Shown here: positions 34,702 to 43,596 of the stretch, one piece after another
Numbering within the stretch: position 1 is the first letter of the stretch
How the letters are laid out: every line of letters begins with the position of its first letter
Made by a program: the position numbers and the translations under genes
Notes under the pieces: generated by a model
Databases searched by the model: none
Told to the model about the DNA's origin: nothing
The model's input: only the letters and a program-made list of their open reading frames with translations
DNA from: Desulfovibrio oxyclinae DSM 11498
GTDB taxonomy: Bacteria; Desulfobacterota; Desulfovibrionia; Desulfovibrionales; Desulfovibrionaceae
Direction: 5' to 3'
Assembly (NCBI RefSeq): GCF_000375485.1
Contig: NZ_AQXE01000010.1
Span: forward strand, 68,046 to 132,045
Length of the DNA stretch: 64,000 nucleotides

Positions 34702-35427
34702 CTAGAGCGAGAAGTCTTCGCCCAGATAAATCTGGCGGGCCCGAGAGCTCTGGACGATGTCGGCGGGGGTGCCGTCGAGGATGATGGTGCCCTCGTACAC
34801 GAGGTAGGCACGGTCGCAGATATTCAGGGTCTCCCGGACGTTGTGGTCGGAGATGAGAATACCGATACCCATGCTCTTGAGCACGGAGATGATCTCCTGA
34901 ATGTCGATGACCGCGATGGGGTCGATGCCGGCGAACGGTTCGTCGAGCAGAATGAAGTCCGGGCTCATGATGAGCGCGCGGGCGATCTCAAGCCTTCTCC
35001 GTTCGCCGCCGGAAAGGTACATGGATGCCTGATCGGCCAGCTTGGTAATGGAAAACATATCCATGAGCTCGTCTGCACGCTCGCGCTGCTGGCGAGGCGT
35101 CATGTCGGTCTGCTCAAGGATTATCTGGAGGTTCTGGCGAACCGTCAGTTTGCGGAAGATGGAACTTTCCTGCGGCAGATAGCTCACGCCCAGACGGGCC
35201 CGTTCGTGCAACGGCAGGTCGGTGATATTTCTGCCGTTGAGATAAACGTCACCGGAGTACGGTTTGACGATCCCGGCCAGCATGTAGAACGTCGTGGTCT
35301 TGCCCGCGCCGTTGGGGCCGAGCAGCCCCACGACTTCCTCGCGACCGAGCGACAGCCGGATGCTGTGAACGACTTCCTTGCGACCATAGCGTTTGCTGAG
35401 GTCGGAGGCGGAAAGGCCTTTTTCCAT
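34702..35427 (-). CDS. lptB: LPS export ABC transporter ATPase
   Basis: ATPase of the LptB2FGC complex that extracts LPS from the inner membrane. The 241-residue protein has Walker A 'GLLGPNGAGKTTTFYML', Q-loop 'YLPQESSIFRKLTV', signature 'YLSGGERRRLEIARAL' and Walker B 'FILLDEPFAGIDP'. lptC, lptA and lptB are contiguous; lptF/lptG are not in the window. Confidence 0.96.
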   Translation of the reverse strand: MEKGLSASDLSKRYGRKEVVHSIRLSLGREEVVGLLGPNGAGKTTTFYMLAGIVKPYSGDVYLNGRNITDLPLHERARLGVSYLPQESSIFRKLTVRQNLQIILEQTDMTPRQQRERADELMDMFSITKLADQASMYLSGGERRRLEIARALIMSPDFILLDEPFAGIDPIAVIDIQEIISVLKSMGIGILISDHNVRETLNICDRAYLVYEGTIILDGTPADIVQSSRARQIYLGEDFSL

Positions 35428-36270
35428 CTACTGAATCTCCAGACCGCTGTTGGTGAAAAACTCGGCCTCGACGCGTTTGCCCTTGCCGCCGACCACTTCA
35501 CTGCGGTTTTCACGAACGTAAAAACGAATCTTCTCGCCGGTGATGCTGTTGGGGCCGTCACGCAGCACAGGCTCCTGCTCCATGACCAGGATACGCGGCT
35601 CGACCAGATAGGTCAGCTTGCCGCAGTCACCGGAAGTATTGCCCTTCTCCGCATGAACGTTGCCAGTGGCGACGATGCGGTCAATGCCTTTCACGTCGAA
35701 ACGCTTATCCCCCGTGACGAAGAAAGCGGAGACCTTGTCCGCAGTGAGCGTGAGTCCTTCGTGCTTGGCAACCACGTTACCCTCGAATGCGACGACCTTA
35801 CCCTGCTCGTCGTAGGTCATGCGGTCCGCGTTGACCTTGACAGGAACGCCGGTGGGCCCTTGCGGCTTGGGCGGGACATCCTGAATGTCGGATACAACCT
35901 GTCCGGCACCTTCGGCCGGTTCGACTTCGGCAGGCGCCTGAGCCTTGCCCTTGTCTGCTGAGGTCTTGCGCGGATCGGGAACCTTATCGAGATACTTTGC
36001 GTTGGCGTAGCCGATAGCCTCGGCTTCGGGATAATCGGTGGCGTCAGGTTCAAAGACGGCAACCCAACCGTCCTTGGGATGCGCCACCCGCACGCGATCA
36101 CCTTTCATGAGGGTCCGCACGTGCTCTGCGCCGGGATTTCTGGCCTCGCGAACGTTCAGATTCGCCGAAGTTTCGCGCAGTTCGCCCAACTCCTGGGCAG
36201 AGGTGTCAGTTACGGGGAGCGCCACAAACAGGGCCGCCAACATGAAGTACAGGACTCGATTGAAAAACAT
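35428..36270 (-). CDS. lptA: LptA-type LPS transport protein with N-terminal SH3 domain
   Basis: Periplasmic OstA-like beta-jellyroll protein that bridges LPS between membranes. The 280-residue protein is longer than usual LptA (about 180). Order: signal peptide (1-25, ending TSAQ), bacterial SH3-like domain (about 35-92, 'SANLNVREARNPGAEHVRTL' and 'VRVAHPKDGWVAVF'), a low-complexity linker (93-135), and the LptA domain (140-275, 'VNADRMTYDEQGKVVAFEGN'). It starts just after the lptC stop with GGAG in reach. Confidence 0.88.
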   Translation of the reverse strand: MFFNRVLYFMLAALFVALPVTDTSAQELGELRETSANLNVREARNPGAEHVRTLMKGDRVRVAHPKDGWVAVFEPDATDYPEAEAIGYANAKYLDKVPDPRKTSADKGKAQAPAEVEPAEGAGQVVSDIQDVPPKPQGPTGVPVKVNADRMTYDEQGKVVAFEGNVVAKHEGLTLTADKVSAFFVTGDKRFDVKGIDRIVATGNVHAEKGNTSGDCGKLTYLVEPRILVMEQEPVLRDGPNSITGEKIRFYVRENRSEVVGGKGKRVEAEFFTNSGLEIQ

Positions 36271-36271
36271 A

Positions 36272-36898
36272 TTACTGCTCCGCTTGTTCGTCAGGCTCGG
36301 AAGTCCCGTCTGAGCCGACCGCGCTGGTGCTCACGACCGCCTCGACACCGCCGGCCGCCACCATCTGCCGTGAGAGAAGGTCTATCTCGACAGCTGTGGC
36401 GTTCACTTCAAGGTCGGGCCGGGCCACGGACACGCCACCTTTGATGACGACCTTGTCGATGGCTCCGACATAATCGAAATTCTTGGCCTGAACCGTAAAC
36501 ATGCCGAAACGTCCGTCCACGTTGTCGTACAGGGTAAGGTTATCGTTCTGCTGGTCCACTTCGCCAGCGTCGGCGCGCACGTACACTTCCTGCCGATCAT
36601 CACCGAAGTAGGCAGTGAGCTGTGGACGCTCGACAACGACAAGCCCATTGTCCTGATCGTACGCAGCCTTTCGCGCCTGCAGCTTCCAGTCGAGCGCACC
36701 TTCGCTCCCCTGCTCCAACAGGATGTCCTCCGCGCTGATTTCCGTACTGGAAACCAGCGGACTGTCCTCAAGCGTCTGCTTTTCGGCGCGCGCGGGCTTT
36801 TCGGGTTCGGATTGTGAAACATACTCCTTCACAATGAACCCGAACACGATGCCGCTGAAAAAGATCGCTCCCCAAAGCAGGAGCGGCCGAAGCTTCAT
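36272..36898 (-). CDS. lptC: LPS export protein LptC
   Basis: Bitopic inner-membrane protein of 208 residues. A single N-terminal membrane helix ('LLLWGAIFFSGIVFGFIV', about 6-23) precedes the periplasmic jellyroll that hands LPS to LptA. Repeats such as 'LEQGSEGALDWKLQARKAAY' and 'VYVRADAGEVDQQNDNLTLY' are characteristic. The match is weaker than for lptB but gene order supports it. Confidence 0.85.
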   Translation of the reverse strand: MKLRPLLLWGAIFFSGIVFGFIVKEYVSQSEPEKPARAEKQTLEDSPLVSSTEISAEDILLEQGSEGALDWKLQARKAAYDQDNGLVVVERPQLTAYFGDDRQEVYVRADAGEVDQQNDNLTLYDNVDGRFGMFTVQAKNFDYVGAIDKVVIKGGVSVARPDLEVNATAVEIDLLSRQMVAAGGVEAVVSTSAVGSDGTSEPDEQAEQ

Positions 36899-36899
36899 G

Positions 36900-37424
36900 T
36901 CACCCCACCCACTTGTTCCACTGTTCGTCGAGCAGGCCCCGGTGCTTGAGGATAAAGGATATGGCCTCCCGCACCGCGCCGTCGCCGCCGCGCTTCGTGG
37001 ATATCCAGTCGGCCATGTTCAGTATCTCCGGCTGGGCGTTGGGAACGGCCATGGCGAATCCGGCAGCCTTCATCACACCGGCATCCACCCAGTCGTCTCC
37101 CATGAAAGCTGCGTTCTGCGCACCAACTCCGACATTCTCACAGATTTCCTCGAAAAGCGGAACCTTGTGATGATTGCCGGGATAATAATGTCGGATGCCG
37201 AGTTCCTTGATGCGACGCTCTACCGGCGGCTGATTCAGCCCGGTGATGACCGCCACTTCAAGCCCTGCGGCCTGCGCGATCTTGATACCCAGCCCGTCCT
37301 GCACATTGAAGCGCTTCATGCGCATCCCGGACTCGTCGTAGTACAGGCCTCCGTCGGTCAGCACGCCGTCGCAGTCGAGCACCAGAAGTTCCGTTTTGGC
37401 GGCCAACTCCTGTGCACGACTCAT
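36900..37424 (-). CDS. kdsC: 3-deoxy-D-manno-octulosonate 8-phosphate phosphatase
   Basis: HAD-family type C0 phosphatase of 174 residues that makes KDO. The nucleophile motif is '[17 protein letters not shown]'; '[13 protein letters not shown]' and '[17 protein letters not shown]' follow. The ATG at 37424 overlaps the kdsA stop as ATGA, showing translational coupling; the longer frame to 37505 lies inside kdsA and is rejected. Confidence 0.94.
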   Translation of the reverse strand: MSRAQELAAKTELLVLDCDGVLTDGGLYYDESGMRMKRFNVQDGLGIKIAQAAGLEVAVITGLNQPPVERRIKELGIRHYYPGNHHKVPLFEEICENVGVGAQNAAFMGDDWVDAGVMKAAGFAMAVPNAQPEILNMADWISTKRGGDGAVREAISFILKHRGLLDEQWNKWVG

Positions 37425-38227
37425 GAGATGGCCTCCCGCACGGCGAGCAGCTGCTTGACGAGCGGCTCCACACTGTCGAGGTGCAGGCTGTTGGGGCCGT
37501 CGCACAGCGCCTTATCCGGATCCGGATGCACTTCCATGAAAACTCCGTCCACGCCTGCGGCAACGGCTGCACGAGCAAGGACGGGCACATATTCACGGTT
37601 GCCGCCCGAACTGGCGCCCTGACCGCCCGGCTTCTGAACCGAGTGCGTGGCGTCAAAGACCACAGGAACATCGAACGCATGCATCTCGGGCACGGAACGA
37701 AAGTCCACAACAAGGTTGTTGTAGCCGTGCATGGCACCGCGTTCGGTGAGCCAGATTTTCTCATTGCCAGTGGAACGCAGCTTGCCGACCACATTGTCCA
37801 TGTCCCAGGGAGCAAGGAACTGTCCCTTTTTGACATTGACGATCCGGTCCGTCTCACCGGCTGCCACGAGAAGGTCCGTCTGACGGCACAGGAAGGCGGG
37901 CACCTGAATGACGTCCGCCACCTCGGCGACCACGGCGGCCTGCTCGGGCATATGAATATCTGTGACCACAGGCAGTCCGGTGGTTTCCTTGACCTCGGCC
38001 AGTATCTCCAACCCGCGCGACATGCCCGGCCCCCGAAAACTCGTCACCGAGGTCCGGTTGGCCTTGTCGAAAGAGCTTTTGAAAATCAGGTTCAGATCAA
38101 GTCGCTTCGCCATGTCCGCCAAGTGACGGGCCACGTCGAGCGCCAATTCCCGGCTCTCAAGCGCGCACGGTCCGGCCATGAAAAACAGGCCGGACCGGCA
38201 GGATTCGTAAAGCTTGGCGGATTCCAT
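37421..38227 (-). CDS. kdsA: 2-dehydro-3-deoxyphosphooctonate aldolase (KDO-8-P synthase)
   Basis: Condenses PEP with arabinose-5-phosphate to KDO-8-phosphate. The 268-residue TIM barrel starts '[16 protein letters not shown]' and includes '[13 protein letters not shown]', '[17 protein letters not shown]', '[16 protein letters not shown]', '[19 protein letters not shown]' and '[14 protein letters not shown]'. It lies six bases from pyrG, a common pairing because CTP is needed for CMP-KDO. Confidence 0.96.
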   Translation of the reverse strand: MESAKLYESCRSGLFFMAGPCALESRELALDVARHLADMAKRLDLNLIFKSSFDKANRTSVTSFRGPGMSRGLEILAEVKETTGLPVVTDIHMPEQAAVVAEVADVIQVPAFLCRQTDLLVAAGETDRIVNVKKGQFLAPWDMDNVVGKLRSTGNEKIWLTERGAMHGYNNLVVDFRSVPEMHAFDVPVVFDATHSVQKPGGQGASSGGNREYVPVLARAAVAAGVDGVFMEVHPDPDKALCDGPNSLHLDSVEPLVKQLLAVREAIS

Positions 38228-38233
38228 AGGCTC

Positions 38234-40018
<1,785 letters not shown>

Positions 40019-40039
40019 TCAATACGGGAGGATGAATCC

Positions 40040-40849
40040 ATGGCCCGCGTCAACGCACTGGTCATTACCGGATACGGCACCAATTGTGAACAGGAATGCG
40101 CTCATTCCGTCAAAAAGGCGGGAGCGGACGACGCCACGATTGTGCACTTTTCCGATATTTCACGCGGTCTGGTCCGCATGGAAGACTTTAACTACCTGAT
40201 TTTCCCCGGCGGATTCCTCGACGGAGACGACTTGGGCGCGGCTCAGGCAGCGGCTCACCGCTGGCGCTGGTCCGAAGACGAAAACGGCAAGCCGGTTCTG
40301 GACCAGCTCAAAGCTTTCTTCGATGCGGGAGGAGTCATCCTCGGCATCTGCAACGGCTTCCAGCTCATGGTCAAGCTGGGCCTGCTTCCCGCAGTAGGCG
40401 GCAGGTACTTCGAGCGGCAGGTATCGCTTTCCTACAATGATTCGAACAAATACGAAGACCGCTGGGTCACGCTCAAAGCAAACCCCGACTCTCATTGTGT
40501 CTTCACCAAGGACATAGACACCCTCTACGTCCCGGTACGCCACGGCGAGGGAAAGATCATCGCCAGTGACGAAAAGATGCTCGACGAGCTGAGCAAATCC
40601 CAGCAGATCGCCCTGCAATACATTCACCCCGAGACGGGTGAAGTAAGCATGGAATACCCCTACAACCCCAACGGTTCTCCCTTGGGCATCGCCGGTCTCA
40701 CCGATCCCAGCGGCCGCATTCTCGGCCTGATGCCGCACCCGGAAGCCTTCAACCATCCCACGAACCACCCGCACTGGACGCGAGGTGACGTGGGCACCCT
40801 TGGCACCGCCCTGCTTGAAGGTGGCGTGCGGTATCTGAAGGAGAAGTAG
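40040..40849 (+). CDS. purQ: Phosphoribosylformylglycinamidine synthase, glutaminase subunit
   Basis: Supplies ammonia to the PurL subunit in purine synthesis. The 269-residue class I amidotransferase has the nucleophile in 'VILGICNGFQLMVKLGLLP', an oxyanion segment 'YLIFPGGFLDGDDLG' and the His-Glu pair in 'GLMPHPEAF'. GGGAGGA precedes the ATG at 40040. It is slightly longer than typical small PurQ. No purL or purS is beside it; tadA follows immediately. Confidence 0.9.
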   Translation: MARVNALVITGYGTNCEQECAHSVKKAGADDATIVHFSDISRGLVRMEDFNYLIFPGGFLDGDDLGAAQAAAHRWRWSEDENGKPVLDQLKAFFDAGGVILGICNGFQLMVKLGLLPAVGGRYFERQVSLSYNDSNKYEDRWVTLKANPDSHCVFTKDIDTLYVPVRHGEGKIIASDEKMLDELSKSQQIALQYIHPETGEVSMEYPYNPNGSPLGIAGLTDPSGRILGLMPHPEAFNHPTNHPHWTRGDVGTLGTALLEGGVRYLKEK

Positions 40850-40850
40850 G

Positions 40851-41339
40851 TTGCGTCCTTCGCCCGTTCCTCCCGAGGATATGAACTGGCGGGCCCTCAT
40901 GGACGTCGCCCTGCACGAAGCACACGCCGCGGCCGATGCGGAGGAAGCTCCCATCGGCGCGGCGCTTTTCGACTCAAGCGGCAAGTTGATCGCATCGGCA
41001 CATAACGGTCCCATCGCGCTCAACGACCCCACCGCTCATGCCGAAGTGCTCTGTCTGCGCCGCGCCGCATCAGCGCTGAACAATTACAGGCTCCCCGGAA
41101 CCATCCTCGCTGTGACGCTCGAACCCTGCCTCATGTGCGTGGGCGCCATCCTTCACGCCCGGGTATCCGGCGTCATCTTCGGCGCGACTGACCCTAAACG
41201 CGGCGCTTTGGTGTCCAACCTTGAAGGACACTCCCTCAGCTTCTCCAACCACCGCCTCTGGCAGGTCGGGGGAATCATGGAAAAAGAGTGCGCCTCGGTT
41301 CTGCAACAGTTTTTCCGAAGCCGCCGTAAAAACCGTTGA
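40851..41339 (+). CDS. tadA: tRNA-specific adenosine deaminase
   Basis: Zinc enzyme converting wobble A34 of tRNA-Arg(ACG) to inosine. The 162-residue protein has 'PTAHAEVLCLRRAAS' (His ligand and catalytic Glu) and 'LEPCLMCVGAILHARV' (two Cys ligands). I start at TTG 40851, which has AAGGAG eight bases upstream and follows the purQ stop directly; ATG 40881 lacks good spacing and would shorten the protein by ten residues. Confidence 0.9.
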   Translation: MRPSPVPPEDMNWRALMDVALHEAHAAADAEEAPIGAALFDSSGKLIASAHNGPIALNDPTAHAEVLCLRRAASALNNYRLPGTILAVTLEPCLMCVGAILHARVSGVIFGATDPKRGALVSNLEGHSLSFSNHRLWQVGGIMEKECASVLQQFFRSRRKNR

Positions 41340-41348
41340 AATTCATAC

Positions 41349-41377
41349 TTGCATCCAACGGCGACAGCGTTTATAAA
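41349..41377 (+). promoter_or_regulatory. Promoter of the tRNA-Ser gene
   Basis: TTGCAT (41349-41354), 17-base spacer, TATAAA (41372-41377). It lies about 43 bases upstream of the mature tRNA 5' end. Confidence 0.65.
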
Positions 41378-41419
41378 CGGCATCCCATTCGGCATTAGCC
41401 ATATTGCCGCACCAAACGC

Positions 41420-41513
41420 GGAGAGGTAGCGAAGTCCGGCCGTAACGCGCTCGACTCGAAATCGAGTTACGGGTATCCCCCGTACGTGGGTTCGAATCCC
41501 ACCCTCTCCGCCA
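41420..41513 (+). tRNA. tRNA-Ser (anticodon CGA)
   Basis: The acceptor stem GGAGAGG pairs with CCTCTCC, followed by discriminator G and an encoded CCA. The anticodon stem-loop CTCGA-CTCGAAA-TCGAG gives anticodon CGA (reads UCG). A long variable arm (TACGGGTATCCCCCGTA) is typical of class II tRNA-Ser. The T arm GTGGG-TTCGAAT-CCCAC is canonical. 94 bases in total. Confidence 0.96.
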
Positions 41514-41522
41514 CAACAATCC

Positions 41523-41558
41523 AAAAAGCCCTCACGGCCATGGTCGTGAGGGCTTTTT
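41523..41558. terminator. Terminator between tRNA-Ser and the RCK channel gene
   Basis: AAAAAGCCCTCACG and its exact complement flank an 8-base loop, so the structure has a T run on either strand. It can end both the tRNA transcript and the convergent channel gene. Confidence 0.9.
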
Positions 41559-41584
41559 CACTTCATCAAAACATAGATTATCCC

Positions 41585-43273
41585 TTAGACCTGATACTTC
41601 TCAAGGAAGCGTCGCTCGTCTTCGGCTGCGCCGATGACGAGGAGAGAGGCGCCGTTTTCAAGGGGGAGTGTCGGGTCGGGGTTGATTTCCATTTCTTCGC
41701 CGCGGGATACGGCGATGACGCTGCAGCCGGTGTCGTCGCGGATGTTGCTTTCCATGAGTGTTTTTCCGGCAAGGGATGAGCCTACTTCGACTCGGAAGAT
41801 GTTCAGGCCCTCCGTGAGAGTCATGACTTTGCCCGGACTCAGCAGGTTGATGATCGTGTTGGCAGCCATGGTCGCATAGGACATGACGAGGTCGGCACCA
41901 GCCTTATGCAGCACCGTAATGTTTCTGTCGAACGTGGCGCGGCTGATGATCTGAATGTCCGGCCTGAGGCGCCTGCAATAAATTGTCAGATAGATGTTCA
42001 GGTCATCGTTGTGTGTGGTGACGAACACCGAGGGAGCGCTATCGATTCCGGCCGCCTTCAATACCTCAAGGTCCGATGCGCTGCCATGGGCATAGTGCTT
42101 TTCGTCCTTGATAAGCTTCTTGTTTTTCTCAACAATCTTATAGTCAACGTTTCGCCGACTAAGTAATCGGGCTGCAGACTGCCCCACTCGTCCGCCGCCC
42201 AGGATAAGCACCGGCGCATCCATGGAGGGGGCCGGGCCGACGAAGTCGTCATACGCATCAAGCTGCTCTTCGGTCCCGGCAAGAATCATGATCGTTTTGG
42301 CACCGATGACGGTATCCGGCAGTGCTGGCACCAGTCGGCCCTGCTCCCACAAGCCGACGATGTTCATCCCGGTGGCGTCGCGCAGACCGCAGCCCTTGAC
42401 GGTCTGGCCCACAAGCGGCGTATTGACGGCAGGTGCCTCAGCAATGTTGAGCTTCTTGATATTGCCGATGACATTGCTCCGAGCGCCAGTGCCGAGGGTG
42501 CGCCGGGCGAGCATCTCACCGAGCATACTCATGAACTGGAAAACATGACTTGCGCCTGCCAGCTGGAGGATATCCACCGACTCTTCCGAATCGGCATTGG
42601 CAACCACCTGCACGTCTGGAGCCACTTCACGAAGCGTGTAGGCTGCATTGGTATTTTTTAAATCATCGCTCAACAAGACGATCATGGCCGCCTGATCCGC
42701 CCGCAGAAGCTTGTATGTCTGCGGGTTGTCCGAATCGCCCACCACGGCCTTGTACCCCTGATCCACCAGATCAAGAGCATGGTTAACCTCGTTGACCAGA
42801 ATGCAGTATTTGTAGTTGAACTGCCTGACGCGAGTCGCAAGACTGAGCGCGATTCTGTCCGAGCCGATGATGATAAGGTGTCCGGAGGTATCCTCGGGCA
42901 GTTCGCGGGCCGCTCTCGATTTGCTCTGTGCTTCAAGGTACGGCGCATAAAAGAACTGGATGAAGGTGAAAGGCAGCATCACAAGCAGAAAGACAATGCC
43001 TGACATGAGCACGCAAAGAGAAAAAATCCTTCCGATGTCCGAGGTGAAGGTAATGTCGCCGAAGCCGAGCGTAGACATGACCGTCAAAGTCCAATAGATG
43101 CCCGTAACCCATGAATAATGCTGTCCTTCCATTTCCATGAGGATATGAAAAAGGACACTGTAGAGCGCGATAAAGAAACAGAGGAACAGAACGAATCTGA
43201 TAAGGGAATGAAGATTCCGTTGCGCACGACGATCATGAAAAAAATACAGCAACTGGGAAGGAAGAAATTTCAT
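41585..43273 (-). CDS. Potassium channel protein with two TrkA/RCK regions
   Basis: A 562-residue ion channel. The membrane part (about 25-115) is a two-helix pore of the K+ channel type with filter 'TVMSTLGFGDITFTSD'. Then come two tandem regulatory modules: Rossmann 'GHLIIIGSDRIALSLATRV' plus TrkA-C, and 'APVLILGGGRVGQSAARLL' plus TrkA-C ending 'GASLLVIGAAEDE'. In the first Rossmann domain the usual GxGxxG is changed to GSDRIA, so it may not bind NAD. Regulation by ligand is likely but unknown. Single gene. Confidence 0.9.
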   Translation of the reverse strand: MKFLPSQLLYFFHDRRAQRNLHSLIRFVLFLCFFIALYSVLFHILMEMEGQHYSWVTGIYWTLTVMSTLGFGDITFTSDIGRIFSLCVLMSGIVFLLVMLPFTFIQFFYAPYLEAQSKSRAARELPEDTSGHLIIIGSDRIALSLATRVRQFNYKYCILVNEVNHALDLVDQGYKAVVGDSDNPQTYKLLRADQAAMIVLLSDDLKNTNAAYTLREVAPDVQVVANADSEESVDILQLAGASHVFQFMSMLGEMLARRTLGTGARSNVIGNIKKLNIAEAPAVNTPLVGQTVKGCGLRDATGMNIVGLWEQGRLVPALPDTVIGAKTIMILAGTEEQLDAYDDFVGPAPSMDAPVLILGGGRVGQSAARLLSRRNVDYKIVEKNKKLIKDEKHYAHGSASDLEVLKAAGIDSAPSVFVTTHNDDLNIYLTIYCRRLRPDIQIISRATFDRNITVLHKAGADLVMSYATMAANTIINLLSPGKVMTLTEGLNIFRVEVGSSLAGKTLMESNIRDDTGCSVIAVSRGEEMEINPDPTLPLENGASLLVIGAAEDERRFLEKYQV

Positions 43274-43596
43274 CGATTCGCTCTGCTTTGTTTATTGCGT
43301 CCACTCTGAGCGGTCATGCCCCGTAACGACTGTCTGAAAGGTTCGGCCCGTCCTTATCGCCTATTCACAGCGGCCAGCATGGTGGAAACAAGCTGCCGAC
43401 CATAAAGGACAATCACGGTTTTGACCTTTACCATGAAGCCCCTTCAAGGGCCATACCTGTTTCCCTTCACCCACTCGCAAGGGAACAGAATTAATCACAA
43501 CGCCGAGCAGATTCACCCTCACGTTTATCCTTGAAAAAACAAAAGCACCGACCAATGAGCCGATGCTTTCTTTCTGCTGCGCCGTATACATATCAC
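43274..43596. other. Intergenic region with hairpins, no gene seen
   Basis: 323 bases between two minus-strand genes. It holds a stem-loop at 43457-43488 (CTGTTTCCCTT with AAGGGAACAG, one bulged base) and the terminator of the histidine kinase gene. A 76-codon frame on the minus strand has no recognisable protein and no good ribosome site. A small RNA is possible. Confidence 0.5.
43540..43572 (-). terminator. Probable terminator after the hybrid histidine kinase gene
   Basis: On the minus strand AGCATCGGC and GTCGGTGCT form a 9-bp stem using two G-U pairs, followed by TTTTG-TTTTTT. Confidence 0.65.

Noticed and set aside
41420..41513. tRNA-Ser as an attachment site for an island
   Set aside because: No integrase, no direct repeat of the tRNA 3' end was seen nearby, and the neighbours are ordinary housekeeping genes.
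43361..43591. A 76-codon minus-strand frame between the histidine kinase and the channel
   Set aside because: It contains the terminator of the histidine kinase gene and has no ribosome site or motif.
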